The position numbers were made by a program, and so were the translations under genes. Shown here piece by piece: positions 44,116 through 54,851 of a stretch of DNA of 64,000 nt. The DNA lies in assembly GCA_026315105.1 (NCBI GenBank), contig CM048744.1:363755168-363819167 (forward strand). Direction: 5' to 3'. Origin of the DNA: Locusta migratoria (lineage: Eukaryota; Arthropoda; Insecta; Orthoptera; Acrididae). Positions within the stretch are counted from its first letter, which is position 1. Each line of letters opens with the position of its first letter. The notes beneath the pieces were generated by a model. The model was not told the DNA's origin. It saw only the letters and a list, made by a program, of their open reading frames with translations, and ran no database searches.

Positions 44116-44815
44116 CACATCAGTAAAGTCTATATTCTGTGGCATCTACATTAAACAAGTTCCTGTAAGAGCAGTAATATTTCATGGAAATAAAATCCAA
44201 TACGGATGAATTACATCACAGTTAAACAAATGCATTGTACGATAGTATTGTCACAAGTAATGACCTAGAGAAAACATTTAGACTTCTGTTGGATTAAAGT
44301 ATACATTAGCTTTTCAAATACCTCACACGAGAAATATATGCATCCTGGTTAAACTTCATTAATAACATTGGTATTGGCAGATAGCGCAAATTATGTTCTC
44401 CTTAATCGTGACAAATAACAAGGTGCAGAAAATGAAATTGACCTTATATTTTTTTTAAAGATTTTTCTAGCTGTCCAGTTATTAAAAGATTTTTAAAAAA
44501 TGTGAATGATCCATACGTGCGTGCGTCTTCGACTTTGCTGACGCATAGTTTGACCCTAAGAGAGAAATTGCACGGTTTAGTGGTGTACCGTATTTATACC
44601 ACCTGTATTTGCCTGTATAATTACAGAAAAGTGGTGCTGAACATTTTCAGGCCATCAAACTGTCCGTCAATGCCCTTATGAAATGCGAAACACCTCTACA
44701 TTGATTCTGTGAGCATGGTCTTTGTGGCGTTACCCACCCTGTTACCCACTCTGTTGCTGCTATTTGCTTTCCCATGACTAGAGGAGCAGGTGACCGTACT
44801 GAACCAGCAGTAATC
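44116..44815. other. Unassigned intronic stretch
   Basis: Nothing recognised. Confidence 0.4.
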
Positions 44816-44824
44816 ACAGTTCTC

Positions 44825-45016
44825 AAATGTTCAAATATTTGTAGACCTAAGGGACCAATCTGCTCTGGTCATCGGTCGTAGTCTTACAAACTAACTAATA
44901 CTAAAGGGCAACACTCACATACAACCGTGCCCGAGGGAGGACTCGAGCACCGGCGGGAGTGGCGGCGTGTTACGAAATATGACGCTCCAGACCGCACGGT
45001 CATTTCCTCGCGGCTG
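44825..45016 (-). mobile_element. tRNA-derived SINE, divergent subfamily
   Basis: AAATGTTCAAATATTTGTAG, GTGCCCGAGGGAGGACTCGA and CAGACCGCACGGTCATTTCC. Flanked by ACAGTTCTC (44,816-44,824) and ACAGTTATC (45,017-45,025), one mismatch. Confidence 0.85.
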
Positions 45017-45025
45017 ACAGTTATC

Positions 45026-46461
45026 CATACGACACGAATACAAGGCTTACACATTACAGTGAGGAAGACGAAGGCTGACAGTTTAATTCTTGAAATCCAC
45101 CATTATAATTATACACCTGCTCTATTGCTTTGTAGAATGTGTTCATTTCTTTCCAGTGTTGATTCTAAATCCATCGAAATGTGCTATTTTATAAAAACCG
45201 TTTTAATATTGTTTATACTATTAATGTGTATATACCGCAGTTTTCTCTCTTTAGACTGTTGAATGTTAGGAACACATAAATTTGTATACTCGGTAGACGA
45301 AGATTGTCACCTTTTTCTTTACAGACGTTTGGTGTTAAACAGTGGAACTAGGTCCTGAGACGGGCCACCTTTTACCGGCTATTGCGTACTGGTTCACAGG
45401 ACTCTCCAGCACAGTGAAAGTTGCACTGCGAAGACTGAGCGCCATAATTGCCGTTGCATAAGCACTTCCAGATGCACCGCCCACACTGCCTCAGTTTATT
45501 ACTTCCTGCTGAACTTGTGCATTGCAACACAAACGAGCAAGCCGCTTAAATCAATGTCCGTGGTAGTAGACGAACGTTGTCGTCAGCGACAATCATTTTA
45601 CCAACCGAATTCAATAGTAATGGAATTTTTGCAGTTAAATAGTGTGTTAATGGCTTTCAAACTTGTCTGTTCTTCGTCATCTAAGTTTACTAAATTGCGA
45701 ATACAAGTCCGTCATCAATCAGTCCTTATGAGCACCAGGATGCGAGGTTAGCTCTTCCAGGATCGTGATAATGATGCTGGTAATATTAATGTCACCTCCC
45801 ATGTGATATGCCGTGGGTTTGCGCTGCAAGCAAATGAGAAAGCTCTTCATGCATTTACGTCTGTGTGCTGAAGGACTAAATGTTGCAAGATTTTAGCTTT
45901 TAGTTTCCGTAACTTGAAGGATATTATTACAATTACAATTGTTTCATCAAATATTTGACAAGTTGTGTGTACTACGATGAGAGTTTCACAAATCGCTTCA
46001 GCGGAGTGTTAAGAAGTTTTTTGATTTCAGACTTTTTGTGCTTTGAACAAATTATGTTTATACACGAAAATTTCAGTAAAGCATTGCTTCAAGTGACGTT
46101 TAACAAGAAAATGTAGAAGCCCCAATATATCCAGAATAGCTTCCAATTACATTCAGTATTATTAACATGTATTTCGAAGCGAAAATGTATGTTTCATTAC
46201 TGTTGCGTTTGAAGAGATATGATCATTGTCTCTCTTTAATGTTCTTTTCTAATAGATCGAATTAGTTGACATGTTTAACTGCATATACCGTGTAAGTTGA
46301 TAAATATATAATATTACTGCGTGACAATCGCTTATTACTTATTATCTTTTAACTAAATACATAGAATACATTGATAAGGCAGGGCATTACAGTCACCTAT
46401 TTACTATCGATGTAAGCCAGTCCAAGCATACTAGGAATGACGGCTAGTTAGAGACACGGAG
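45026..46461. other. Long unassigned intronic stretch
   Basis: No transposon end, tRNA-like sequence or exon signal recognised in 1.4 kb. Confidence 0.4.
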
Positions 46462-46652
46462 CCGCGGCGGAGCGGCCGAGCGCATTGAGGCGCTATACTC
46501 CGATGAGCGAGGCCGTTCCCCGTCGGAGGTTCGAATCCTCCCTCGGACATGGATGTTTGTGTTGGCTTTCGTATAAGCTATTTCATAAGTAGTTTGTAAG
46601 TTTAGTGACTGATGACCCCGCAGTTAAGTCCCATAAGCTTAACAAACATTTT
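46462..46652 (+). mobile_element. tRNA-derived SINE (S1-like)
   Basis: GCCGCGGCGGAGCGGCCGAG head, GGAGGTTCGAATCCTCCCTC box B and ACAAACATTTTAAC tail. No clear flanking duplication. Confidence 0.88.
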
Positions 46653-46980
46653 AACAGACCAGTAGTGTCTAGGCTTGCCCACTTCGCCATGCAAGAACGA
46701 TGTCTCCTTTCGCTACTATTTGATTTTTAACTTGTTACAATCTTTCCGGCGTGCGATATAAAATGACAAATTCACAGCTTTCTGGATGTATTTAGGAAAA
46801 TCGCCTTCAAAGAACAAAAATACTGTTACAATTTATAGCTGTACCAGATCTATATTATAAACGCAAACGGCCCTATCAGTTCATACCGATCAAAACTACA
46901 GGTGAGGATAGACGTGATAAAGTTTATTGATTTAGTTGTAGGATTCTAGTTTTTGGATTGATAGATGTACAGTTAGAGAT
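46653..46980. other. Unassigned intronic stretch
   Basis: Nothing recognised. Confidence 0.4.
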
Positions 46981-48198
46981 ATGCGCTGAGGTGACAAAAG
47001 TCATCAGATACCTGTTAATGTCGTGTCGGACGCTCTTTTTCCCGGTGAAGTGCAGAAACTCGTCATGGCACGGGGTCAGTAAGCCGTTGGAAGTCCCCTG
47101 CAGGAATACTGGACGATGTGCCTCTATAGTCGTTCGTAAGTGCGAAACTGTTGCGAACCTTTCAGCATGAAGTGACCTCTGATTATGACGCATAAATGTT
47201 CCACGGCATTCATTTCGAATGATGAAGGTGGTGAAATCATTAGCTGGAACTTTCCAGAATGTCCTTCAAACTAATCGCGAGTAATTGTAGGCTGGTGACA
47301 AGGTGCCTCGTCATTGGCAAAAATTCTGACAATCTTTAGGAATATAAAGTCTGTGAATTTCTGTAAATGGCCTCAAAGTAGCCGGACACAACCATTTCTA
47401 GTCAATGATTGCTTCAAATGGAACAGAAGAGCCAGTCACTTCCGCAGAAAAACAGTCCTCACCAAAATGGAACAACCTCCAGATTGCACAGTGCCTTGTT
47501 GAAAACTTGGGTCAACCACTTTGTGAGGTCTGAGCCGCACTCATACCCTACCATCATCTCTTGCCATCTTAAATTGAGACTCATCTGACAAAGCCACCTA
47601 TTTCTAAGTTCCAGCCGCTATGGTCACGAACGCAGCAGAGGCGCTACGCAGATTGTCATGCTGTTAGCAAAGTCTGTCAGAGCCCAATAACGCCAAATTG
47701 CGCCTCACAGACGTAATGAATGCGTCCCACATTGATTATTACGACTATTTCACGCATTTTTCTAACAAATGATGATTCCACGCTGCATTTACGGCTGTTA
47801 GACCCCAACTGAGGTCGCGACCTGCCTGGTGCAACTCTTTTTACCTGACGCCACTTCGGCGACTTGCGTGTCAATGATAATGACGACGACACAACGCCCA
47901 TTTACCGAGAGGAGAAAATCTCCGACCGAGCCGGGAATCGGCACACTCTTTATACTGTGGATCTCGCAGTACTGAATTCCATAACTATTTTCGAAATTGA
48001 AGGTCTCTACGTTACATGCAACTACTATTGCGAGTGCAAACTTTTAATTCCCGTCTTGTGATTATAATTATGCCGGAAACCTTTTTGACATGAAATACCG
48101 GAATACAAGTGACAGCACTCAAGTAGTGCTATTTTCTACCTTGTGTATGATTATTACCATCATCTATATCTTTGCGTATCGTTGTTACATTAGTGTAT
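46981..48198 (-). mobile_element. Decayed Tc1-like transposon
   Basis: The left end CTGAGGTGACAAAAGTCATC is a Tc1 terminal repeat form; the right end near 48,180-48,198 (CGTTGTTACATTAGTGTATA) is a worn copy. Between them the text follows an antisense Tc1 transposase: GTGCCTTGTTGAAAACTTGG, GAGACTCATCTGAC (complement of the SDESQF region) near 47,577-47,590, AATAACGCCAAATTGCGCC, and an N-terminal region near 47,940-48,060. Length of about 1.2 kb suits an intact original that decayed by point changes and small indels. Confidence 0.8.
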
Positions 48199-48891
48199 AG
48201 CAGTCGTTCAAATGTAACTTAATTTATGCGTAATGTCTGTCAACATAGAGGGCCAAAGGGAAGTTTTCATTGTCACCGTTTCGCCGTGTAAAACACAATC
48301 TTTGGGAGCACTTAGAGCGACGGCTTCACTGTTTAGGCGTCGGTACACGGAGCGTGTATCTGAACGTGTACGGTGAAGATGCCCAGTTTCTGACGTCACA
48401 AAGGGGAAACCGCAGAATGGCAAGGGCTTTCTGAAAGTGCTGGGCAATATGAAGCACGTCAGAATTTCTCAGCGTTCGTCTGCACGTTCAGTTATAAGAT
48501 GAGAGAAGGCCATCAAAGTCACAAGCAGACTACCGGGCCCCGGGCTCTTTTCCGTACTGAGATGAAGGCGCCATCTTGGCTGTCGTAGAAGCACACATTT
48601 TTTGGGTTTTGTATAGTTAATCTAGGTCTTATGTGTCATTTAAAAGCAAGAGAAAGTGACTGAGTAAACTGAGTATCTTTACAAAAACTGGCCGTAATAG
48701 GTGCAATTTGGTGTTCAAACGTCTTATATGTGGCTAAAGAATGTTCGTATTATGAAAATTTGTCGTTTCACGTCAATAACACAGTGAAGACGCATCAAAA
48801 CGCATTGTTTTTTATGTGATTTGTTGTAATTACATGTCGGTAAACAACACATCTTCGATTAGTATATTGAGCGATAAGTAACACCAAAGAA
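48199..48891. other. Intronic stretch containing one arm of a distant inverted repeat
   Basis: 48,346-48,372 is the complement, with one mismatch in 27, of 51,143-51,169 beside the proposed first-exon donor. Otherwise unassigned. Confidence 0.7.
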
Positions 48892-48900
48892 ATGTTCAAA

Positions 48901-49098
48901 ATGTTCAAATGTTTGTTAAGCTTAAGGGACTTAACTACGGGGTCATCAGTCCCTAAACTTACAAACTACTTATGAACTAGCTACAACTAAGGACGGCACA
49001 AATATCCATGCCCGAGGGGGGATTCGAACCCCAGACCGTAGTGGCAGTGCAGACCGTGACTGAAGCGCCTCAGTCCCCTCGGCCACCGCGGCCGGCTT
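48901..49098 (-). mobile_element. tRNA-derived SINE (S1)
   Basis: Full-length minus copy. Flanked by CACCAAAGA at 48,892-48,900 and 49,099-49,107. Confidence 0.94.
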
Positions 49099-49107
49099 CA
49101 CCAAAGA

Positions 49108-49531
49108 TGGACACATATGTTCCCCTCACTATTGATCTCATATTCGCGTTTTCTGAGAGTTTCAAAAACTTTCGTATTACTTTGATTGACGTATACTATG
49201 TAGTATTCGATGTCATAAACAGAAAAGTGCGTCCTCTGAGGAGTGAATTTGATTAATTGGTTTCGCGTGCAGGACAGTTTGTACTGCATCGTTTCAAGGT
49301 TGTATTTGAGATGTGCTGCAGATTGTAGGACTGAATAGTAACAGTGATCGAGGAAGGTAGCGCGAGACTGATGGAATAATATTTGTCTTACTGTTTTATT
49401 TTATATCGCATTAAAAATCTAAAATTAATTATTTTATTGTGTGACGAGGGCTGTTTGAGATCGGGTCCATAAGGAGTCGCATTCTATTCGGCTAAATAGC
49501 AAATAAGCTGGTTGTGGGATAAGGGTGATCC
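49108..49531. other. Unassigned intronic stretch
   Basis: Nothing recognised. Confidence 0.4.
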
Positions 49532-49539
49532 CAATAGGG

Positions 49540-50579
49540 CAGTATTTTTCAACCTTTTCGAATATCCCTTCCAAGTAAAAACATTCTGGCGACCCCATTA
49601 CAAATAAAAATATTCTTTGAAGCCCCCTAACCGCTACTCACGAACCAAAATAAAACTATGGTATCTCAAAGGAAACAAATTCAACCTTGTTTCCTTTGCT
49701 TCATTTTTTCTTTTCATTTCTTTTATTTTAATTCTTGGATTAAGTTTTTTGCCTATTTTCAGAATACAATACTTTTTCCTGTTTTTCTTCGACTTCCGAC
49801 AGCAAAGTATATTTTGCTTGACGAGTGTTTCGCATTTGAGGCAAGTGTCGGAAGTAAATTGTTCTCATTAAGAAAGGTCCCAATGTATAGACAATTTGTA
49901 AAGAAGTCAAGAGATTTTTCGAATTTTTCAGAATTACTTTTTGTATCATGTTCTTTTACCTATCAATTTCTTCCTGAAAACAATTTTCAGGCTTTGAGTT
50001 TATTCATGATTAACACATTGTAGGTTAAATTTTACTTACCGTCCTGGCGGCCTCGCATCATACAGTTGGCATTCATGTAAAGTTGGCTTTAGCCAATTAT
50101 GTGACAATGAAAATGTTTTGTCATGAAATTTTCGTTTTATGAGGGTAGTTACTTTTACTGAGCGGACAAGGGTACATACAAGAACCTGTCAACGATAGAG
50201 CAGGAACAGCATTATTTATTTACTTCATGGTCTGTACGAAACACTAATCATGTTATTTTGTGTGGATTTTTTAAGAATATTAACATCATGACTAAGGTTT
50301 TCCTACCGTGTTGTTAATGTTGCCACCATAACCACGCGAGGCCGTCAGGATGGTAGCTAAAATATTACCCACACTGTATTATAAAAACAATGTATGATGT
50401 ATTCGATTAATAATGAATGTTACACAAGGAACCCCGTAGTTTTAACATTTTACCTATTTCACTAATGCATACGTTTCTGTACTCAGAACGCCTGGTTATT
50501 TTATGGTGCAAGTACTTCCGCCTGCGACGGCGACCCCACGATCAAGTCTTTGCCAGCACTCTGGGTTGGTAAATGGCTG
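49540..50579. mobile_element. Non-autonomous hAT-type element
   Basis: Starts CAGTATTTTTCAACC and ends with the complement of CAGCCATTTACCAACC; subterminal GCGACCCCAT and GGCGACCCCAC blocks are shared by the two sides. CAATAGGG (49,532-49,539) and GAATAGGG (50,579-50,586) look like an 8-bp target duplication with one mismatch. No transposase frame. The AT-rich interior frames at 49,617-50,023 have no motif. Confidence 0.65.
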
Positions 50580-50586
50580 AATAGGG

Positions 50587-51059
50587 AATAAGTGGGACGG
50601 TCTTACCATTACAACCTTACGAAGACCTTGGTGAGAACCGGGAAATTGAGACTGTATTAATTAATTTCTGGGATGTTGTCCCTGTTGAAAATTTGACTAT
50701 CGGGGTTGCGCGATTGCTGTCCTGACAACCGAAAGTACATATACGCGCGTAGATCAACACGGCCAAACTCCAGTAGACAAGCCTCCCCACGATAGAACCG
50801 CGTTTAGGAGCACAGTATCCTTTACGACGATCGCATCGTTTGTCATGGAACTTTTGTAAGTAGCTCTCTTTATTGGCTGCACATGCAACATTTTTCCTTT
50901 TAGCCTTACGCTGGTAGATATTGAAGTTGTTACTAGTATATACCAATGACAGAACAACATGACTAGCAAATGCACGACAGCGGAAATTTGCGTTTTAATA
51001 GAGCTAAAGCATTACTTTCACTCCGTCCATTTCGTAAACAGTCCATAACCTGGTGCAGT
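50587..51059. other. Unassigned stretch next to the promoter block
   Basis: Proximal intron 1 on the proposed gene model. Nothing recognised. Confidence 0.4.
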
Positions 51060-51189
51060 AGCTGGAGCGAGCTGCGATCGCGTGTAGCACGTCGAGGCAC
51101 AAGTGTGAGCGTGGAGCCGCGCGCTGGACTCGGCACTTGGAGCGTACACGTTCAGATACACGTTCCGTGGCGTGGCGTGGCGAGCTCAC

Positions 51190-51245
51190 CTGGTGGGTGC
51201 GTGCGCCGACGAGACAGCAGAGGCGGCGAGTGGATGCGAGCGAGT
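51190..51245 (-). other. Proposed non-coding exon 1 of the secreted-protein gene
   Basis: About 56 nt from a start site 29 nt past the first T of TATAAG down to CACCAG, followed by the donor GTGAGC. It contains no ATG, so translation would begin in exon 2 at 35,294. Start position is estimated from TATA spacing (a GCACTC context). Confidence 0.5.
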
Positions 51246-51268
51246 GCGCGGGCGCGCGGCCGGCTCCG

Positions 51269-51276
51269 CTTATAAG
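51269..51276 (-). promoter_or_regulatory. TATA box (CTTATAAG)
   Basis: The octamer is self-complementary, so orientation comes from context: 55 nt of GC-rich leader and then a perfect GTGAG donor lie on the minus side. Confidence 0.6.
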
Positions 51277-52162
51277 GCGCGCCGCGCCGCGCTGACCCCG
51301 ATGCCGGGAAAAAGCGCCTCGCTGGCTGGCGGCGGCCGGGGCTTCACTTTCTCCGCGGCACCCCTTCCTGGCCGCCGCCGCCACGGACCCCCGCGATCGC
51401 CGCCTCCGCACGACTCACGCCGCCGCTGACACCGCTGCGCTGCGCTGCGCCTCTTGCTCCCTTTCACGTCTGCACTGCCTCCGCCTCGAACTGCGGTCTT
51501 TAAACTCACTTGCTTCCGCAATTCGCTGCAGGTGTTACGGTCGTCTGCTGCAGTTAATGAAGAGAATGTGGTGGGGCTTTCGAACGAAGATGGTTGTCTT
51601 AGCGGACACTATATACAGGGTGTTTCACTAAGTGTGTTTGCCTCTGTAACTTATAAAATAATAGGTGACGGGAAATTTTAATGCGGTAGGTCAACACAAG
51701 AAATGTTACACTTTCTGCGGAGCTATGAAAATAGTTTATTGTATCATTTTCCAAAGAGTTACACCACAAAGATATCATTTTTTAAATGGAACAATAGTTT
51801 TTTCTATCGTGCATTGGATTCGTTGAAACAAGCTGCGCCCAAATCAATTTAAACTACATTCCTATCACTCTTAGTTTGGGAGCTACAATCCTTCAAAGTT
51901 TCAGGGGCAGATACCACACGCTGTACATAATACATGGCTGTGTGGTGGGTGATGCATGTTATGGCGGTGGGAAGTTGATTTACATGAGATGTTCAAATGT
52001 GTGTCCTTGTTCCTCAATGCATAATGCGATCCGCCGTCGAAAGGATCTGAGGACGAGGTGTAACATCGCCGGTGTGACGGAGCGGCATGCGTCCTAGATG
52101 CGCCGTTTTAGATCATCTGGGGATGTAGGCTCAGTGACATAAACACAATCCTTTAGATATCG

Positions 52163-52195
52163 CCCCCCCCCCCCAAAAAAAAAAAAAAATAAAAT

Positions 52196-52256
<61 letters not shown>
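52163..52256. repeat. Compound poly(C)/poly(A)/(TA)n tract
   Basis: Run of C, run of A, AAAAT units, then about 28 TA units, placed where the transposase C-terminus should continue. Confidence 0.95.
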
Positions 52257-52259
<3 letters not shown>

Positions 52260-52627
52260 TACTGGTGTTCAATCGGGCTACCCTGCGGGCCATGAATGTG
52301 GACCATGGCGCCCCAACCTCCTTCCTGCAAACCTGTTGTTTAGTTCTTCCACAACAGCACGCACAGAATGGGCTGGGTCACCATCGTGCTGCATCCACAT
52401 ATGGACTCTCGTGTGTAGACACACATGTTCAAGGAGACCACCCAAACTGTCGGCTATAAAAGCGCGATATAACTCACCTGTCAGTTTACCTGGGAAGTAG
52501 TGTAGACCGATGTTTTCATCCCCAAGAATTCCACACCACACGTTAATAGACCACCTATGTTGATGGTCGACAGGTCGTACCCACCGAGGATTGTCTGCGG
52601 GCCAGAAGTGCATGTTATGGCGATTCA

Positions 52628-52786
52628 CGGCACCATAATTTGTGAACGTGGACTCATCAGAGAACATAACACTTTGTAAAGACTCCAGCGTGAAATTACG
52701 CATGGCCCGGCACCATAATTTGTGAACGTGGACTCATCAGAGAACATAACACATTGTAAAGACTCCAGCGTGAAATTACGCATGGC
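52628..52786. repeat. 80-bp tandem duplication in the transposase gene
   Basis: Two copies of a block starting CGGCACCATAATTTGTGAAC and ending CGTGAAATTACGCATGGC, differing at one visible base (CACTTTG/CACATTG). Confidence 0.95.
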
Positions 52787-53361
52787 TCACTCACAGAATG
52801 TCACTCTTGCACGGAAATCGTTCTCATGCAGCTCCTGGGTCAGTGACAGGCGGTACGGGTGAAACCTGTGGCCATGTACTATACGCCACACACATGTGAG
52901 ACTGACACCAGCGACTACAGCAACGGCTCGTAAGCTGACATGAGTATTGCAGCTGAAACAAACACCTCCGTCTCCTCACTTATTGCAGGTCTTCGTCTCT
53001 TACTGCGGCGCATTACCAATCTGCCTGTTTCCCGAAGTCGTTGTTCGGCACGTAAGAACGTAATGGCTGCCGGGGCATACGCCGTGGCTGCTTCAGTGGC
53101 ATCGTGTCGGCACTAGCCGAGCATCAGCAACATGTCAACGTACTCGTTGTTCGTGTATGCCATCGTCATCCGACGTCAGTAACTGTGGTATATTGAGCCC
53201 CGGTTGTTTGTGTGGCTCCAACTGTCGGGTATACGGCCGTGTGCGGCGACAGTCGGCAGTCTAACAGCGCATCGAGGAAGCCTCTTGCTCCGTGACACCG
53301 GCGACGTTACAACTCGGCCGCACCACATTTAGAAGGCGCATTGCGTTATGTACAGCTCAAA

Positions 53362-53555
53362 AATCAAATGTCTGTAAATCTATCGGACCATACTGCGTGA
53401 TCATCAGTCCGTAGCTTAACTACTTAAACCTAGGTAAACTAATCTACGGACATACACACACACCCATGCCCCAGGGAGGACTCGAACCTCCACGGCGAGC
53501 AACCGCGCGCTCCGCAGCGAGGTGCTTTAGGCCGCTCGGCTACTCCACCGCGGCC
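53362..53555 (-). mobile_element. tRNA-derived SINE (S2), full head
   Basis: Same subfamily as 17,385-17,750 but retaining the head (complement of GGCCGCGGTGGAGTAGCCGA). Located within the right part of the 51.6-53.9 kb transposon, so it inserted after it. Confidence 0.88.
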
Positions 53556-54134
53556 ATTACGCAGCGTTTGTGGTATCTGCCCCTGAAACTTTGAAGGGTT
53601 GTAGCTCCCAAACTAACAGTGATAGAAATGTAGTTTAAATTGATTTGGACGCAGCTGGTTTCAACGAATCCAATGCACGATAATAAAAACTATTGTTCCA
53701 TTAAAAATTATATCTTTGTGGTGTAACTCTTTGGAAAATGATACAATAAACCATGTTCATAGCTCCGCAGAAAGTGTAACATTTCTTCTGTCGACCTACC
53801 GCATTAAAAATTTTCCGTCACCTATTATATTGTAAGTTACAGAGGCAAAAACAGTGAAACACCCTGTATATTGGTATATGTAATCATCGGGACTACAATC
53901 ATGCTATTCGATAGTCAATTTTTGACTGACACAACGTTTTCTACTACGGGCAATCTCTCAGAAACAAATTGAAATTATTCCAATCACCCGGAACCAACCG
54001 AGATTTTCGGCAAGTTCCCTTTGTTGTAAGGCAAGTTCCTCACATTTTCCTCCATTGGGATCCCCATTTGCCCCACTGTGTCTCATAATTGGCTGAATAG
54101 AACCGCTCGCTACAGCATGAAAGGCAAAACGTCT

Positions 54135-54136
<2 letters not shown>

Positions 54137-54170
<34 letters not shown>
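54137..54170. repeat. Poly(T) tract
   Basis: About 34 T exactly at the point where the Tc1 transposase text begins. Confidence 0.93.
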
Positions 54171-54845
54171 CATGAATCCAAGGTCCGTTTACAGCATCAT
54201 GATGGTCGCATCCATGTTTGGCGACATCGTGGTGAACGCACATTGGAAGCGTGTATTCGTCATCGCCATACTGACGTATTACCCGGCGTGATGGTATGGG
54301 GTGCCGTTGGTTACACATCTCGGTCGCCTCTAGTGGCATCGACGGCACTTTGAACAGTGGCTTTTACATTTGAGATGTGTTACGACCGTGGCTCTACCCT
54401 TCATTCGATCCCTACGAAACCCTACATTTCAGCAGGATAATGCAGGACCGCATGTTGCAGGTCCAGTATGGACCTTTCTGGATACGGATATGTTCGAGTG
54501 CTGCCTGGCCAGCACACGTGTGGTCAATGGTGGCCGAGCAACTGGCTCGTCACAATACGCCAGTCATTACTCTTGATGAACTGTGGTATCTAGTTGAAGC
54601 TGCATGGGCATATGTACCTGTACACCCCATCCAAGTACTGTTCCAATGCCCAGGCGTATCAAGGCCGGTATTACGGCCAGAGGTGGTGGTTCTTGGTATA
54701 TATGCATATATCTCTCAGGATATATGCACCCGAATTTCTTGAAATTGTAATCACATGTCAGTTCTAGTATAATATATTTGTCCAGTGAATACCCGTTTAT
54801 CATCTGCATTTCTTCTTGGTGTAGCAATTTTAATGGCCAGTAGTG
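54171..54845 (+). mobile_element. Tc1-like transposon, 5'-truncated
   Basis: Plus-strand transposase from just after the first catalytic Asp: HHDGRIHVWRHRGERTLEAC, GVMVWGAVGYTSRSPLV, then FQQDNAGPHVAGPVWTFLDT (second Asp), then MVAEQLARHNTPVITLDELW in another frame; the SPDLSPIE segment is damaged. Ends with GCAATTTTAATGGCCAGTAGTG, a Tc1 terminal repeat, next to TA. The 5' half is replaced by poly(T). Confidence 0.88.
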
Positions 54846-54851
54846 TATATA

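Larger units (their letters stand above)
35299..51189 (-). other. Proposed intron 1 of the secreted-protein gene
   Basis: Bounded by a GTGAGC donor at 51,189 and a TTGCAG acceptor at 35,299, about 15.9 kb. No other coding exon seen inside. Filled with the TEs listed below. The link between the two exons is inference from matching orientation, splice signals and lack of alternatives. Confidence 0.55.
51060..51540. promoter_or_regulatory. GC/CpG-rich promoter block
   Basis: Strong local rise in G+C and CpG (CGCGCCGCGCCGCGCTGACC, GGCCGCCGCCGCCACGG) around a TATA box. Open frames read through it in several frames on both strands, as expected from GC-rich, stop-poor DNA; none looks like a protein. 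Confidence 0.65.
51616..53876 (-). mobile_element. Tc1/mariner-superfamily transposon with long TIRs
   Basis: 2,261 bp flanked by TA. The inverted repeats are about 300 bp: CAGGGTGTTTCACTAAGTGT at left against the complement of CAAAAACAGTGAAACACCCTG at right, with long near-identical arms (51,690-51,920 and 53,570-53,800). The minus-strand transposase has an N-terminal helix-turn-helix (MAYTNNEYVDMLL, FLRAEQRLRETG, about 53,030-53,163, a DUF4817-like start) and a catalytic part at 52,278-52,703: VMFSDESTFTNYG (first Asp) and MWMQHDGDPAH (second Asp). The third motif (SPDLTP-like, near 52,270) holds stops. An 80-bp tandem duplication and a TA microsatellite also disrupt it, and a SINE lies near its right arm. 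Confidence 0.9.

Noticed and set aside
51004..51521. Several long frames on both strands (up to 135 residues) in the GC-rich block
   Set aside because: Low stop density in GC-rich DNA explains them; no motif, and the TATA box and splice donor give a better reading as promoter plus leader exon.
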